Below are positions 37,809 to 46,800 of a stretch of 64,000 bases of DNA, piece by piece; within the stretch, counting starts at the first letter, position 1; every line of letters begins with the position of its first letter. Origin of the DNA: Helcococcus ovis (GTDB lineage Bacteria; Bacillota; Clostridia; Tissierellales; Peptoniphilaceae); assembly GCF_004524775.2 (NCBI RefSeq), contig NZ_CP119081.1:992001-1056000 (forward strand), given 5' to 3'. A program made the translations under genes and the position numbers. The notes beneath the pieces are model-generated. The model had not been told where the DNA came from. It saw only the letters and a program-made list of their open reading frames with translations, and did not search any database.

Positions 37809-38511
37809 TCAAGAGCAATAAAAAGTGTCTTCCTTTAGGTGTTACAAAAGTTTGAATCCCTACCGCATCATTGTCGTTTCTACACCATTCCTTAATTTCA
37901 AAATATCCTTTGTTGTTCTTTGCATAAGGAAGAAGCCTGTTTTTCTTATCTCGATAAATAAGCCCCTTATCTATCAGAAATTGAATGAATATCTTTTGTG
38001 GAATATGAAGCTCCTTTGCCGTATTTCTGAAATTTGTGAGCAAGTTATTATCTACCAGCTCATCGAAATACTTAGCTTTCGGCTCTAAATCCTCAATCAT
38101 TTTCTCCTTTTCAGCAATGAGGTTATTGGCAAGAAGCACCGCATTTGCGAGTATCTCTTCTTTTGATAAATTCTCTTGATTTTTGATATATCCGCCGTTT
38201 TTACGAATGCTCGGAAGCACATCTTTTGTAACCCAACGCTTAAACTCTTTTGCCTGTGGCAGCTTGGAAGAAAGGATAAGAGAGTAAAGACCAGACTCGT
38301 TGATAGATACCATGTTTCTTCTTTGCCTGCCATCGTGAAACACGACATCAGCTTTATCATCTGTATCCACATGTCTTGCTAAAGCATCATTTGTATTTGC
38401 ATATCCTAATTTTTCAGCTATTTCTCTTCCTAAAAAGAAAAACTCACCGTCTTTTTCAATTACAGTGAGTTTCCCAAATTTCATATTCTCAAATGTTTTT
38501 AAATTACTCAT
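37780..38511 (-). CDS. BRO-N/KilAC-type antirepressor-like protein
   Basis: 243 aa. BRO-N domain at residues 10-110 (KLTVIEKDGEFFFLGREIAE, DALARHVDTDDKADVV, NESGLYSLILSSKLPQAK, WVTKDVLPSIRKNGGY), then a KilAC-like domain at about 130-225. Such proteins are phage antirepressors; here it lies inside a conjugation operon, overlapping PcfB upstream (4 bp) and VirD4 downstream. It may control element gene expression; the target is unknown. Confidence 0.83.
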   Translation of the reverse strand: MSNLKTFENMKFGKLTVIEKDGEFFFLGREIAEKLGYANTNDALARHVDTDDKADVVFHDGRQRRNMVSINESGLYSLILSSKLPQAKEFKRWVTKDVLPSIRKNGGYIKNQENLSKEEILANAVLLANNLIAEKEKMIEDLEPKAKYFDELVDNNLLTNFRNTAKELHIPQKIFIQFLIDKGLIYRDKKNRLLPYAKNNKGYFEIKEWCRNDNDAVGIQTFVTPKGRHFLLLLIGGDDTCDR

Positions 38512-38993
38512 AGGCTCTGCTCCTTTTGTTTATTCTTGATTTTATCTTTGGAAACAGAGTTTTTAGCCATCTCCTTGAACTTCTCAATATTCTTATGAAT
38601 GGACTCCTTCCTTTCCGTTTTCTTTTCTGATTCTGAAAGGGCGTGCTTAAAGGCTTTATTCATCACTTTCATATCTTTGGCTTGAAAGAATACAGAGTAT
38701 TTACCTGTTTCCTTATCTTTCATCACTGAAAACTTAACACCATACCGATTAAGTTCCTTTTTGAGTTCCTTAAGTTCTGCTTCTTCAACCGGAATTTCTT
38801 CAAGCTGTCCCTTTTTAACCATATCTTTTAGCTTTACCTCATTTCCGTTAGCATTAACCAGCTTTTCAAGTCCTCCGAGTTTTTCTGCTTCTTTCATAAG
38901 CTTCTTTAATAATGTCAAGAGAAGTTTTCCTGTTACTTTAGCAGCTTTCACTTCCATATTCAGTGTTTTTCTTGCAATTTCTTCATTGATCAA
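38508..38993 (-). CDS. PcfB-family (DUF3801) protein
   Basis: 161 aa. Residues 1-110 match the PcfB pattern (INEEIARKTLNMEVKAAKVT, LNRYGVKFSVMKDKETGKYS, VFFQAKDMKVMNKAFKHAL), followed by a lysine-rich tail. PcfB is the relaxosome accessory/adaptor protein of pCF10-like systems. Overlaps DnaC by 4 bp upstream and the antirepressor by 4 bp downstream. Confidence 0.85.
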   Translation of the reverse strand: MINEEIARKTLNMEVKAAKVTGKLLLTLLKKLMKEAEKLGGLEKLVNANGNEVKLKDMVKKGQLEEIPVEEAELKELKKELNRYGVKFSVMKDKETGKYSVFFQAKDMKVMNKAFKHALSESEKKTERKESIHKNIEKFKEMAKNSVSKDKIKNKQKEQSL

Positions 38994-39841
38994 CTTCTCT
39001 CACCTCCATTCAGCAGTCTGTCCTTATTACGATTCAGTTTGTCCTTTTGAATAATCTTTCTAAAATCCTCTCCTACAATCATAACAGGAATACACATCTC
39101 TATAATCCTTGAGTAGATTCTTTGATACTCCACGCTGTCTTTACAGTTTTGGATTGTGTCGTAGGAAAGATTAGTGGTAAAGATAGTCGGTTTTTGTTTT
39201 AAGTACCTGTTGTTGACAATGTTATATACCTGCTCTTTGGCATAGCTTGTATCTCTTTCTATTCCCAAGTCATCCAAGATAAGAACGGAAGTATTTACGA
39301 GGGATTCAATATATGCGTTTTTATCAAGGTCAAATCCACCTTTTTGTAATTCGTTGATTATCTGTGCAAAATTTCTTATCTTAACTCCTATCTGATATTG
39401 TTCAATTAAAGCGTTGGCGATAGAACAAGCAAGGTATGTCTTGCCGCTTCCTACCGAACCGTAGAATAGAAGTCCTATATTTTCCTTTTTCATCTGCTCA
39501 TAATCTTTTACAAAGTTTTTTGCAATAATAAGGCTTTGATTTTCTTCTCCCTGATAATTTTTAAAGGTATATGACCACTGAATAATCGAGTTAAAGCAGC
39601 TACTCTTTAATCGCTCTATATCCATCTGCTTTTGTCTTTCCTTTTCTCTTGCTTCTCTATCTCTATCGCATTTGCAAGAAATCTTAAATATTATCTTGTT
39701 ATTAAAGAACTCCATCACTTTTCCGTCTTTTCTTTCATGGCAGACTTTACAATATGCGTGTCCGTCCTTGATATATTCTTTTTCAGGATCATAGGCATAC
39801 TCTACATCCTCTATCATTACTTTTTCCAATTCTTTCATCAT
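38990..39841 (-). CDS. DnaC/IstB-like ATPase, helicase loader
   Basis: 283 aa. N-terminal zinc-binding cysteines (CKVCHERKDG and KISCKCDRDR), then an AAA+ ATPase with LLFYGSVGSGKTYLACS (about 130) and SVLILDDLGIERDTS. DnaC-like proteins load helicase for replication of the excised element. Overlaps RepA and PcfB genes by 4 bp each. Decayed traces of its N-terminal coding part reappear at 50637-50690. Confidence 0.87.
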   Translation of the reverse strand: MMKELEKVMIEDVEYAYDPEKEYIKDGHAYCKVCHERKDGKVMEFFNNKIIFKISCKCDRDREAREKERQKQMDIERLKSSCFNSIIQWSYTFKNYQGEENQSLIIAKNFVKDYEQMKKENIGLLFYGSVGSGKTYLACSIANALIEQYQIGVKIRNFAQIINELQKGGFDLDKNAYIESLVNTSVLILDDLGIERDTSYAKEQVYNIVNNRYLKQKPTIFTTNLSYDTIQNCKDSVEYQRIYSRIIEMCIPVMIVGEDFRKIIQKDKLNRNKDRLLNGGERS

Positions 39842-40617
39842 AGGTGTTCTCCTTTATCATATTCTTCCCATGTCGGGATATTTGATGTTTTCACTTCTTT
39901 GCTTCTTCCCTGATCTTTATAAAACCAAGAAAGGATTGTCGCTTTATGGTCTTTATAGGTCTTTCCGGTGCTTTTGATATATGCAGATAATCTCTCAATG
40001 TAATTATCAAGCTGTGAGTTCATTATGATTTGTAAATCGGATATATCTTCTGCCGTTAAAAATACATTTTGAAATGTTCCAAATCCGTTTCCACTAAAAC
40101 TATATTCTCTCTTACTATACTTACTCTTATTATTCTCTATATAGTTACAGTCAAGGTTCTTAACCTCTTGAAGTTCATTTTCTTTACTTCTGAGGTCAAC
40201 ATCTTTTACTTCTGAAGTAAATTTTTTTAACTTCTGTAAGTCATTTTCTTTTACCTGAAATACGCTCATAAAATCTTTGACATAAATGATATTCGGTTTG
40301 CCAAGTCCAAGTCGTACTCGTTCAATCAGTCCAATTCCTTTTTTACTATCTAACTCATCTAATGTTTTTATGGCAGTCGGCTTTGAGATACTTCTTCTTT
40401 TCATAATTTCTTCGACTGTGAAATATATAAATACCCTGCCTTCCTTGTCTATCCAATTATTCTTAAAAGACATTCCTGTCCGTTTAAGAAGCATTGAATA
40501 GAGGATAATTGCTTCTGCCGACAATCCCCGAAATTCTTCTCCATCAACCAATATCTCCGGTACTTTTAAGAAATTAAATCTTTCCGCTTCTCTGTTATAG
40601 AAATAGTCAAAGTCCAT
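39838..40617 (-). CDS. replication initiator protein A (RepA N-terminal family)
   Basis: 259 aa from the ATG at 40617, with AAGGAGGGAGG upstream; a longer frame to 40689 would cross a hairpin. N-terminal winged-helix (FDYFYNREAERFNFLKVPEI, ILYSMLLKRTGMSFKNNW, IMKRRSISKPTAIKTLDEL) of the RepA_N/RepB family, C-terminal small helical domain (LDNYIERLSAYIKSTGK). It starts element replication, together with DnaC. Its 3' half is echoed as a fossil at 50690-50875. Confidence 0.85.
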   Translation of the reverse strand: MDFDYFYNREAERFNFLKVPEILVDGEEFRGLSAEAIILYSMLLKRTGMSFKNNWIDKEGRVFIYFTVEEIMKRRSISKPTAIKTLDELDSKKGIGLIERVRLGLGKPNIIYVKDFMSVFQVKENDLQKLKKFTSEVKDVDLRSKENELQEVKNLDCNYIENNKSKYSKREYSFSGNGFGTFQNVFLTAEDISDLQIIMNSQLDNYIERLSAYIKSTGKTYKDHKATILSWFYKDQGRSKEVKTSNIPTWEEYDKGEHL

Positions 40618-40647
40618 CGCTTCACCTCCCTCCTTAAAAATTTGCAA

Positions 40648-40685
40648 AGAAAAAGACGATAGTTTTTCTCTATCGCCTTTGGTAA
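40648..40685 (-). terminator. terminator-like hairpin in the repA leader
   Basis: Minus strand AAAGGCGATAG, AGAAAAA loop, CTATCGTCTTTTTC. It separates the CD1845-like gene from repA although both are read in the same direction. Confidence 0.65.
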
Positions 40686-40703
40686 CCATTTTTATGAAAT
40701 TTT

Positions 40704-40985
40704 TTAGATTGATTTTATTGCTTCATTGATTCCTTGAAGAAATGCTATAACTGCTGCTCCAACCATCGGTATTCCATAAGGACTTAACAAAAATCCTAAT
40801 ACCAACGCCTCAATGCCAAGTGATATATCTTTTTGCATAAATGATCCTATTGCTGCAACGATACACATCAGCATTAAGAAATACAGAATAGTTGTTCCTA
40901 TGCCAAGTATAAATGTCAGAAAGGCAGTAAGGACACTAAGTAGAAAGCTGAATGGAAACAATATTATTTTTATTACCCACCTCAT
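40704..40985 (-). CDS. CD1845-like small membrane protein
   Basis: 93 aa, three hydrophobic stretches (ILFPFSFLLSVLTAFLTFIL, LYFLMLMCIVAAIGSF, LVLGFLLSPYGIPMVGAAV). Resembles CD1845-type proteins found at this place in CTn elements; function unknown. Its ATG overlaps the stop of the 22-codon ORF before it. Confidence 0.72.
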   Translation of the reverse strand: MRWVIKIILFPFSFLLSVLTAFLTFILGIGTTILYFLMLMCIVAAIGSFMQKDISLGIEALVLGFLLSPYGIPMVGAAVIAFLQGINEAIKSI

Positions 40986-41050
40986 TTATTCTCACCTTCT
41001 TTGTAAGCAGAAGGAATTATATATTGACTTGAAATATTTTTTGCTCTCAT
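40982..41050 (-). CDS. 22-residue ORF coupled to the CD1845-like gene
   Basis: ATG at 41050 with AGGAGG 5 nt upstream; reads MRAKNISSQYIIPSAYKEGE then NK and stop. Stop and next start overlap as ATGA, typical of coupled genes. First reading frame of the conjugation block, so it may be a leader peptide or a small protein. Too short to classify. Confidence 0.6.
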   Translation of the reverse strand: MRAKNISSQYIIPSAYKEGENK

Positions 41051-41097
41051 AGAATCCTCCTTTTACAATATTTTATTATATTTCTATGATTCTTAAA

Positions 41098-41154
41098 ATA
41101 GGGATACAGTGCTGAAAGCCCCGAATTATCAAGCTTTTTTCTCTGTATCCCTAT
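41098..41154. repeat. 12-bp perfect inverted repeat between array and conjugation block
   Basis: ATAGGGATACAG (41098-41109) and CTGTATCCCTAT (41143-41154) with a 33-bp loop. It may end transcripts from the CRISPR array or mark an element boundary. The sequence between holds AAAGC/GCTTT near-repeats but no clear T-run terminator. Confidence 0.5.
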
Positions 41155-41168
41155 TATATCTCAAGCCC

Positions 41169-41973
41169 ATCATACTCAAACACGTCATGCTTGCAGTATT
41201 TTATTGATTCTGTTTAATACCTATACGAAATTACATCATACTCAAACATCAACACCGTATACGATTGATGATAAGCAGTTTAATACCTATACGAAATTAC
41301 ATCATACTCAAACATAAACAACCGTTTTTAACGGCTTTTTAAGGTTTAATACCTATACGAAATTACATCATACTCAAACTAAAGTATCACCCATCAATTT
41401 GGCTACAGTGTTTAATACCTATACGAAATTACATCATACTCAAACCTTTGAGTGATTTGCATTAGTTGAATTGCTGTTTAATACCTATACGAAATTACAT
41501 CATACTCAAACGCTTTAGCTCTTGATGTATTTTCATTCTGAGTTTAATACCTATACGAAATTACATCATACTCAAACTTTATACCTTATTTCATATCTCC
41601 AATTAATGTTTAATACCTATACGAAATTACATCATACTCAAACTGAAACAACGGTTAAACGTTCCACATTCTTGTTTAATACCTATACGAAATTACATCA
41701 TACTCAAACTCTCAATATCATTGTCAGTCTTGGATAAGTGTTTAATACCTATACGAAATTACATCATACTCAAACATCAGACTTTGCTTTATTTTTATTT
41801 GATAAGTTTAATACCTATACGAAATTACATCATACTCAAACTTGAGCTATGTAAAATTTATAATGTTAATTGTTTAATACCTATACGAAATTACATCATA
41901 CTCAAACACATGTTTATTACTTCATCAATTTCCATTTGTTTAATACCTATACGAAATTACATCATACTCAAAC
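41169..41973 (-). CRISPR. type II-A CRISPR array, 12 intact repeats plus a decayed terminal repeat
   Basis: 36-bp repeats begin at 41212 and recur every 66 bp to 41938, all apparently identical; 30-bp spacers between them. On the transcribed (minus) strand the repeat starts GTTTGAGTATGATG and ends GGTATTAAAC. A truncated repeat keeping only the first 14 nt (41169-41182) ends the array, preceded by a 29-bp spacer, so the far end is at low coordinates. This gives 12 spacers. The leader and cas genes are at the high-coordinate side. None of the spacers read by eye had a convincing full match inside this window. Confidence 0.97.
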
Positions 41974-42032
41974 CTCAAATCCATGAGTGGTATCGACTCC
42001 ATCACAAGTGGTAATCTCATATATGGTATAAA
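41974..42032 (-). promoter_or_regulatory. type II-A array leader ending in ATTTGAG
   Basis: The seven bases touching the first repeat (41974-41980, minus strand) are ATTTGAG, the leader-anchoring motif known from type II-A systems of streptococci, where it positions Cas1-Cas2 for spacer insertion. Beyond it is AT-rich sequence up to the csn2 stop codon at 42033. It shows the array grows from this side. Confidence 0.8.
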
Positions 42033-42680
42033 TTATAAAATTCTACACAAATCATTATCAAATAAAATTTGATTTTTTATAATTTTATTATTCATATATA
42101 TCTTATCATAATTTATAATCAAAATATTATTTTTCATTATAAAATCAAATAATAGATTAAACTCTTCATTACTCAAAAATTGTGTTAAATTTATAAATAT
42201 AAAAATATCTACTCCAAAAACTTCTAAATACAATTTTAAATAATTAATCAAATTTTCAATATATGAACTATATTCATTATTTATTTTGATTCCAAAAGAT
42301 TTTAATATATATGTAAAATCTACTTCATCATCTATTTCCAATGGTATTTCATATTCAAATATCAAATCTGAAATAAAGTTTTTTAACATTATATTATTTT
42401 GATAGTATTTATCTAAAAATATTTCACTTTTTGATAATAAAAATAAATCTTTAATTATTTTATTAATTATTTTCTTATCTTCAAAATTAAAGGTAGTAAT
42501 ATTTTCAATAAATTCAAAATTATTTATAATTTTTTCTTCTTCATATATATTTATATATTCATTATTTTTTATTCCTTCTATAACTTTTCTAAATTCATGT
42601 AAATTTTCTATAGTTATATTATAAAAATTTCCGTAATCAAGCAAATATGGTTCATTTAATAAATTATAAACTAAATTCAT
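42033..42680 (-). CDS. csn2: Csn2-like adaptation protein of type II-A
   Basis: 215 aa. Acidic, lysine/asparagine-rich; N-terminus [20 protein letters not shown] and [20 protein letters not shown] follow the Csn2 pattern, a ring-forming DNA-end-binding protein that works with Cas1-Cas2 in spacer capture. It directly follows cas2 (4-bp overlap) and precedes the array leader, the classic II-A position; this defines the subtype. Confidence 0.85.
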   Translation of the reverse strand: MNLVYNLLNEPYLLDYGNFYNITIENLHEFRKVIEGIKNNEYINIYEEEKIINNFEFIENITTFNFEDKKIINKIIKDLFLLSKSEIFLDKYYQNNIMLKNFISDLIFEYEIPLEIDDEVDFTYILKSFGIKINNEYSSYIENLINYLKLYLEVFGVDIFIFINLTQFLSNEEFNLLFDFIMKNNILIINYDKIYMNNKIIKNQILFDNDLCRIL

Positions 42681-43003
42681 AACAAAATTACTCCTTTATC
42701 ACTATCAATAATATCTGAACGTTTTACTCCTATTACATATTCCATAGATTGATATTGTTTTTCAGTAATAGCTATGAATTGAATCAAGCCTTCTTTTGGT
42801 TTATTCTTATATATCCTATCCTTTATAGTTCTTAAAGTAGTTTGGTTTAATAGTAATTTACAGTATACTGATTCCTGCATCATAAAAAAACCTTCTTTTA
42901 TCAAAAATTTTCTAAAATTTCTATATTCTTTTTTATCTTCTAATGTTATATTAGGTAAATCAAAAAATAATAATATTCTCATAAATCTATAACTCATAAT
43001 CAA
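42677..43003 (-). CDS. cas2: Cas2 of the type II-A system
   Basis: 108 aa; the likely start is the second or third Met (MSYRFM or [10 protein letters not shown]), since the Cas2 core begins [20 protein letters not shown]. Contains [16 protein letters not shown], and ends [10 protein letters not shown]. Forms the integrase complex with Cas1. Overlaps cas1 by 17 bp and csn2 by 4 bp. Confidence 0.9.
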   Translation of the reverse strand: MIMSYRFMRILLFFDLPNITLEDKKEYRNFRKFLIKEGFFMMQESVYCKLLLNQTTLRTIKDRIYKNKPKEGLIQFIAITEKQYQSMEYVIGVKRSDIIDSDKGVILL

Positions 43004-43859
43004 TAAACTTTATTAAACTTATATCTCCTGTTTCTATAGCTTCAAATAAACTCTTACAATATACTGTAATCGAGTTTAAGAAAGTATAATTTATTCCTTC
43101 AATTTTTACATTTTTTTCTAAAATATTTAATACTACACTCTTTTCAAATTTATCAAATTTTTGTGGCATATATTCAAAAACTACATTATCAACAATTGGA
43201 CGTAAAATTTCCATGAAATCACTCGCCAAATTATAATAATTAAATTGATTATCATGAAATATTCCTAATTGAGTTAAATATCCCATTGAAACTATTTCTC
43301 TAGTAAAAATCGACAATAAAATTGAGTAACCAAAATTTAACATAGCATTTATAGGATGATCCATTCCCCTTGAAAAATCCTTACCAAATAATGTATTAAA
43401 ATATACTTTAGCCGCATGTCCTTCTCTATTTGAAATATCTCCTAATTCTACTTCATCTATATATTTAGTTAATAAATTGTATGAATCATTATCTATAAAT
43501 GATAGTACTCTTGCTTGATTAAATATTTTAAATTTAACCACTTCAGCCCATACTTTTTCTTTATTTTGTTTTTTCCATTTTATTTGTTTTTTTATACTAG
43601 CTACACAATTAAACTTATTATAATAATTAATAATTTCCCCAATAGGACAATGATCACTTCCAGAAAAAATTATTTTTACTTTATTTTCAATTAAAGACTC
43701 AATTAATGCAGTTGTAATTGAAACAGTTGTTGATTCAATAATTAATATAGCTATTTCAGGAATATGTATTTTATAAATTTCCTCTTTTCTAACAATCATA
43801 TTATTTAATTTCAAGTCGAGTTTAGCTCGACCTGAAATTAAAACTGTTCTCCATCCCAT
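42987..43859 (-). CDS. cas1: Cas1 integrase of the type II-A system
   Basis: 290 aa, normal length. Motifs of Cas1: [19 protein letters not shown] (catalytic Glu in the helix), [20 protein letters not shown] (His region), and [14 protein letters not shown] (Asp region). It inserts new spacers at the leader end together with Cas2 and Csn2. Its ATG shares one base with the cas9 stop codon. All three catalytic regions are intact, unlike the type V cas1 at 53421. Confidence 0.93.
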   Translation of the reverse strand: MGWRTVLISGRAKLDLKLNNMIVRKEEIYKIHIPEIAILIIESTTVSITTALIESLIENKVKIIFSGSDHCPIGEIINYYNKFNCVASIKKQIKWKKQNKEKVWAEVVKFKIFNQARVLSFIDNDSYNLLTKYIDEVELGDISNREGHAAKVYFNTLFGKDFSRGMDHPINAMLNFGYSILLSIFTREIVSMGYLTQLGIFHDNQFNYYNLASDFMEILRPIVDNVVFEYMPQKFDKFEKSVVLNILEKNVKIEGINYTFLNSITVYCKSLFEAIETGDISLIKFIDYEL

Positions 43860-46800
43860 TAGTTTATCCTTATTCTTTTTTCAAAAGCACCTGTAATTGA
43901 TTTATTAATAATATAAATTTCATTTTTTAATTTTTGTGGAATTCTAGCCTTTCCCATATGTTTTCCTAATCCTATTGAACTTAAATCAGCTAATTGTAAA
44001 GTTTTATTGGTCAATTTAATTAAATTAACTAATAAATGACAATTATTTATATAATTATCTTTATTCAAATTATCAATATCAAATTTAGGCACATTAAGTC
44101 TTTTTGAGTATATTGAATGATCCAATTTTCTCTTGATAAGTCTTATATAATTTAAAATCATATACTTATCTTCCTCGTCAAATAAATCTGTTTTATATTC
44201 ATTATATTTATTAAATTTATTGATTAATAATTTTATAACATAAGTATCATTTAATTTCCAGAACATTTGCATATTTGGCTCTAAGCTAAGCTGTTTATCA
44301 GTTTTGCCACTAATCAAATATCTAAATCCATTAAGTTCTATCTCTGTTTTATATTTAATTTTATCAATTATAATATTAGGTTTATCTAAACCTAATATAG
44401 AATCACAATAATTGATTAATTCACTTTTATTATTTTTAATTTTATTTGCAATATAAATCGGAACCATTTCTATACTTCTTACAATCTCATTCCTTACTAC
44501 ATGTTCAACTAAAAAGAAATAAGCTCCACTTATACTTTTATATCCACCATATTTAGTTACATCACATAGTCTTTCATTTTTCTTTAATGGTAAATATGAA
44601 GTTCCTTTCTTAATGTCATCTTTAGATACAATTGTTGCATTAAATAATTCTCCCTTTTGTTCAAAAGAATCGTTACTAAATAATACAGATGGTTTATTCA
44701 AAGTATCAATTATTTTTTTCTTGCCTTCAGCAACATCCCATATTTTTTCACCTTTGGAAAATTGGTCCCTTTTAAAAATATGTTTTATAGAATAATCTAA
44801 TAAATTTTCTTTTCTATTATTTTTAATAAAATTCATAGGGTTTGATGTGAATTTTTTATTCCATACATCTCCGACAATAATATTTAAGAATGCATCATGA
44901 GCATGGTGTAAATCATTTAATTCTCTACACTTTAGAACTTCAAAATCTTTTCTTAATTCACTTGTTAATTCAGCTTTTACAGTAATTACTTTTGAATTAA
45001 TATAATATTTTTCAAAAAGTTCTTTTACAACTTTTGTAGACTGTCTAGTTTCTACCAATTGTCTATTAATAAATCCTGCTAGCTCTTCATTTGTCAATTC
45101 TTGATTTCTATTTAATCTATCATATTTCTCTTTAGAAATAAGACCATTTTTTAGTAATCTATACCAATAATTTTTTATTTCTTCATTATTTCTAATTGAA
45201 GATGGTATTGGATATTTATCTCCTTTTACTGTTTGATTTAAATTTCTTTTTACTAAAACTAAATTATTTATAATTGAATCATCTTTTTTTAATTTTCTTG
45301 GAATAATATGATCTAAATCATACATATTTTTATCATAAATATCTTCTAAATCAATTTTTTCTCCAGAATACATGCATCTTCCCATTTGAGTAAAATATAA
45401 ATATAACGCTCTATTTCTAAAATCAATATCATTAAAATTTTCTAATTCATTATATAATTTTCCATTTTCTTTTTTAATAGATTTATATAAATTCAATAAT
45501 TGTGTTTTTCTTGAATCTTTTCTTTCTGGTTTTTCATCTTTTGATCTAGCTATTTCAATAAATATTTTATCGGGTTCTTTCCCTAATACTTTAATCAATT
45601 CTTTATTTATGTTAATAACTTGCCATATCATTTTCTTTACAGATGGAGATACATATAATGAATCGATTACACTATAATCTAAATTTTTAGGTAAGTTAGC
45701 TTGTCTAAGTTTATTTATCTTCGAAATAAAATCATAATTACCACTTAATATTTGCATAAAATTATCATTATTTTCTCTCATGTAATAAGTAATCGTCCCA
45801 ATTTGACCTGTTTCTAGTTCAGTTCCTTCTAGTCCATTTAATAATTTTTTAGAAAATCTTCCCCAGTCTTTATACTTTTTAGAGACTATTTCTTTCAGTT
45901 GTTTTTCACTTAAATTAGGATACTTTTCTCCAATTTTTTTAATTAATAATTTTATATTACCCGTATGAATAGTAATTTGTTCAATTATATCTTCAACCAT
46001 ATTTATATTAAAATTATCACCTAATATATTTTTAAATTCTACATAAGAGCTCATATTTGCCTTAAGTTCAGTATCAATTCCCGTAAAATTTATTTCATTT
46101 GTTTTTTCTATATAATTATTTATAATTAAAAAATTCCTTATTTTTTTTAAAGTCACTTTAGAATATTTTTTATATAATTCGTCAATTATCTTTTTCTTTA
46201 CATCAACTTGTAATGGTTGATTATTAATTTTAAGATTATTTAATTCATTTAACACCATATACTCTTGATAAAGCAAAGATGATTTAGGTAAAACTTTCTC
46301 ATTAGGTAAATAAGTACATTCATTAATCATTCTTTTTATAAATTCTTCTTCAGATTTATGTAAATCAACTACAGTTTCAAAATTCCAAGGCCTAATTTTT
46401 TCATTTTTATATTCTTCATTTTTAACTATCCAAGCATTTCCACCTTTATTTTTATGATAGTCATTTAATGGTCCTACATAATATGGAATCCTAAATTTAA
46501 ATATCTTTTCAATCTTTTCAGCCCTAGTAAATCCATCTTCTTTTACTTCAAAAGATGGATAATCTAATAGTAAATTTTCTATTATTTTTCTTAGCTCAAT
46601 TAAATGAACTTGATGAGGTATTACCGAATTAGTTGAAACGATTTGTTTTAATAGGAATTGCTCATTTTCAATTTTTGAAATAATATATAAATAATCTTTA
46701 TCATTATTATCTACAATTTTATTTAATTCTTTTTTTATATAATTTGTGAAATCTTCATAACTACATTTTTTTACAGGAAATATTCTTTTTTTATTATTAT

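Noticed and set aside
41566-41607. Possible self-targeting: 14-nt match of a II-A spacer to about 29532-29545 in the NlpC/P60 gene
   Set aside because: Only about half of the spacer matches and the sequence is AT-rich; most likely chance.
41522-42014. Plus-strand reading frames through the type II-A array
   Set aside because: They translate the repeat units over and over (NTYTKLHHTQT-like) and are artefacts of the array.
42004-42040. A further repeat at the leader side of the II-A array
   Set aside because: The expected position 42004 shows no repeat sequence; the ATTTGAG motif at 41974 marks the leader instead.
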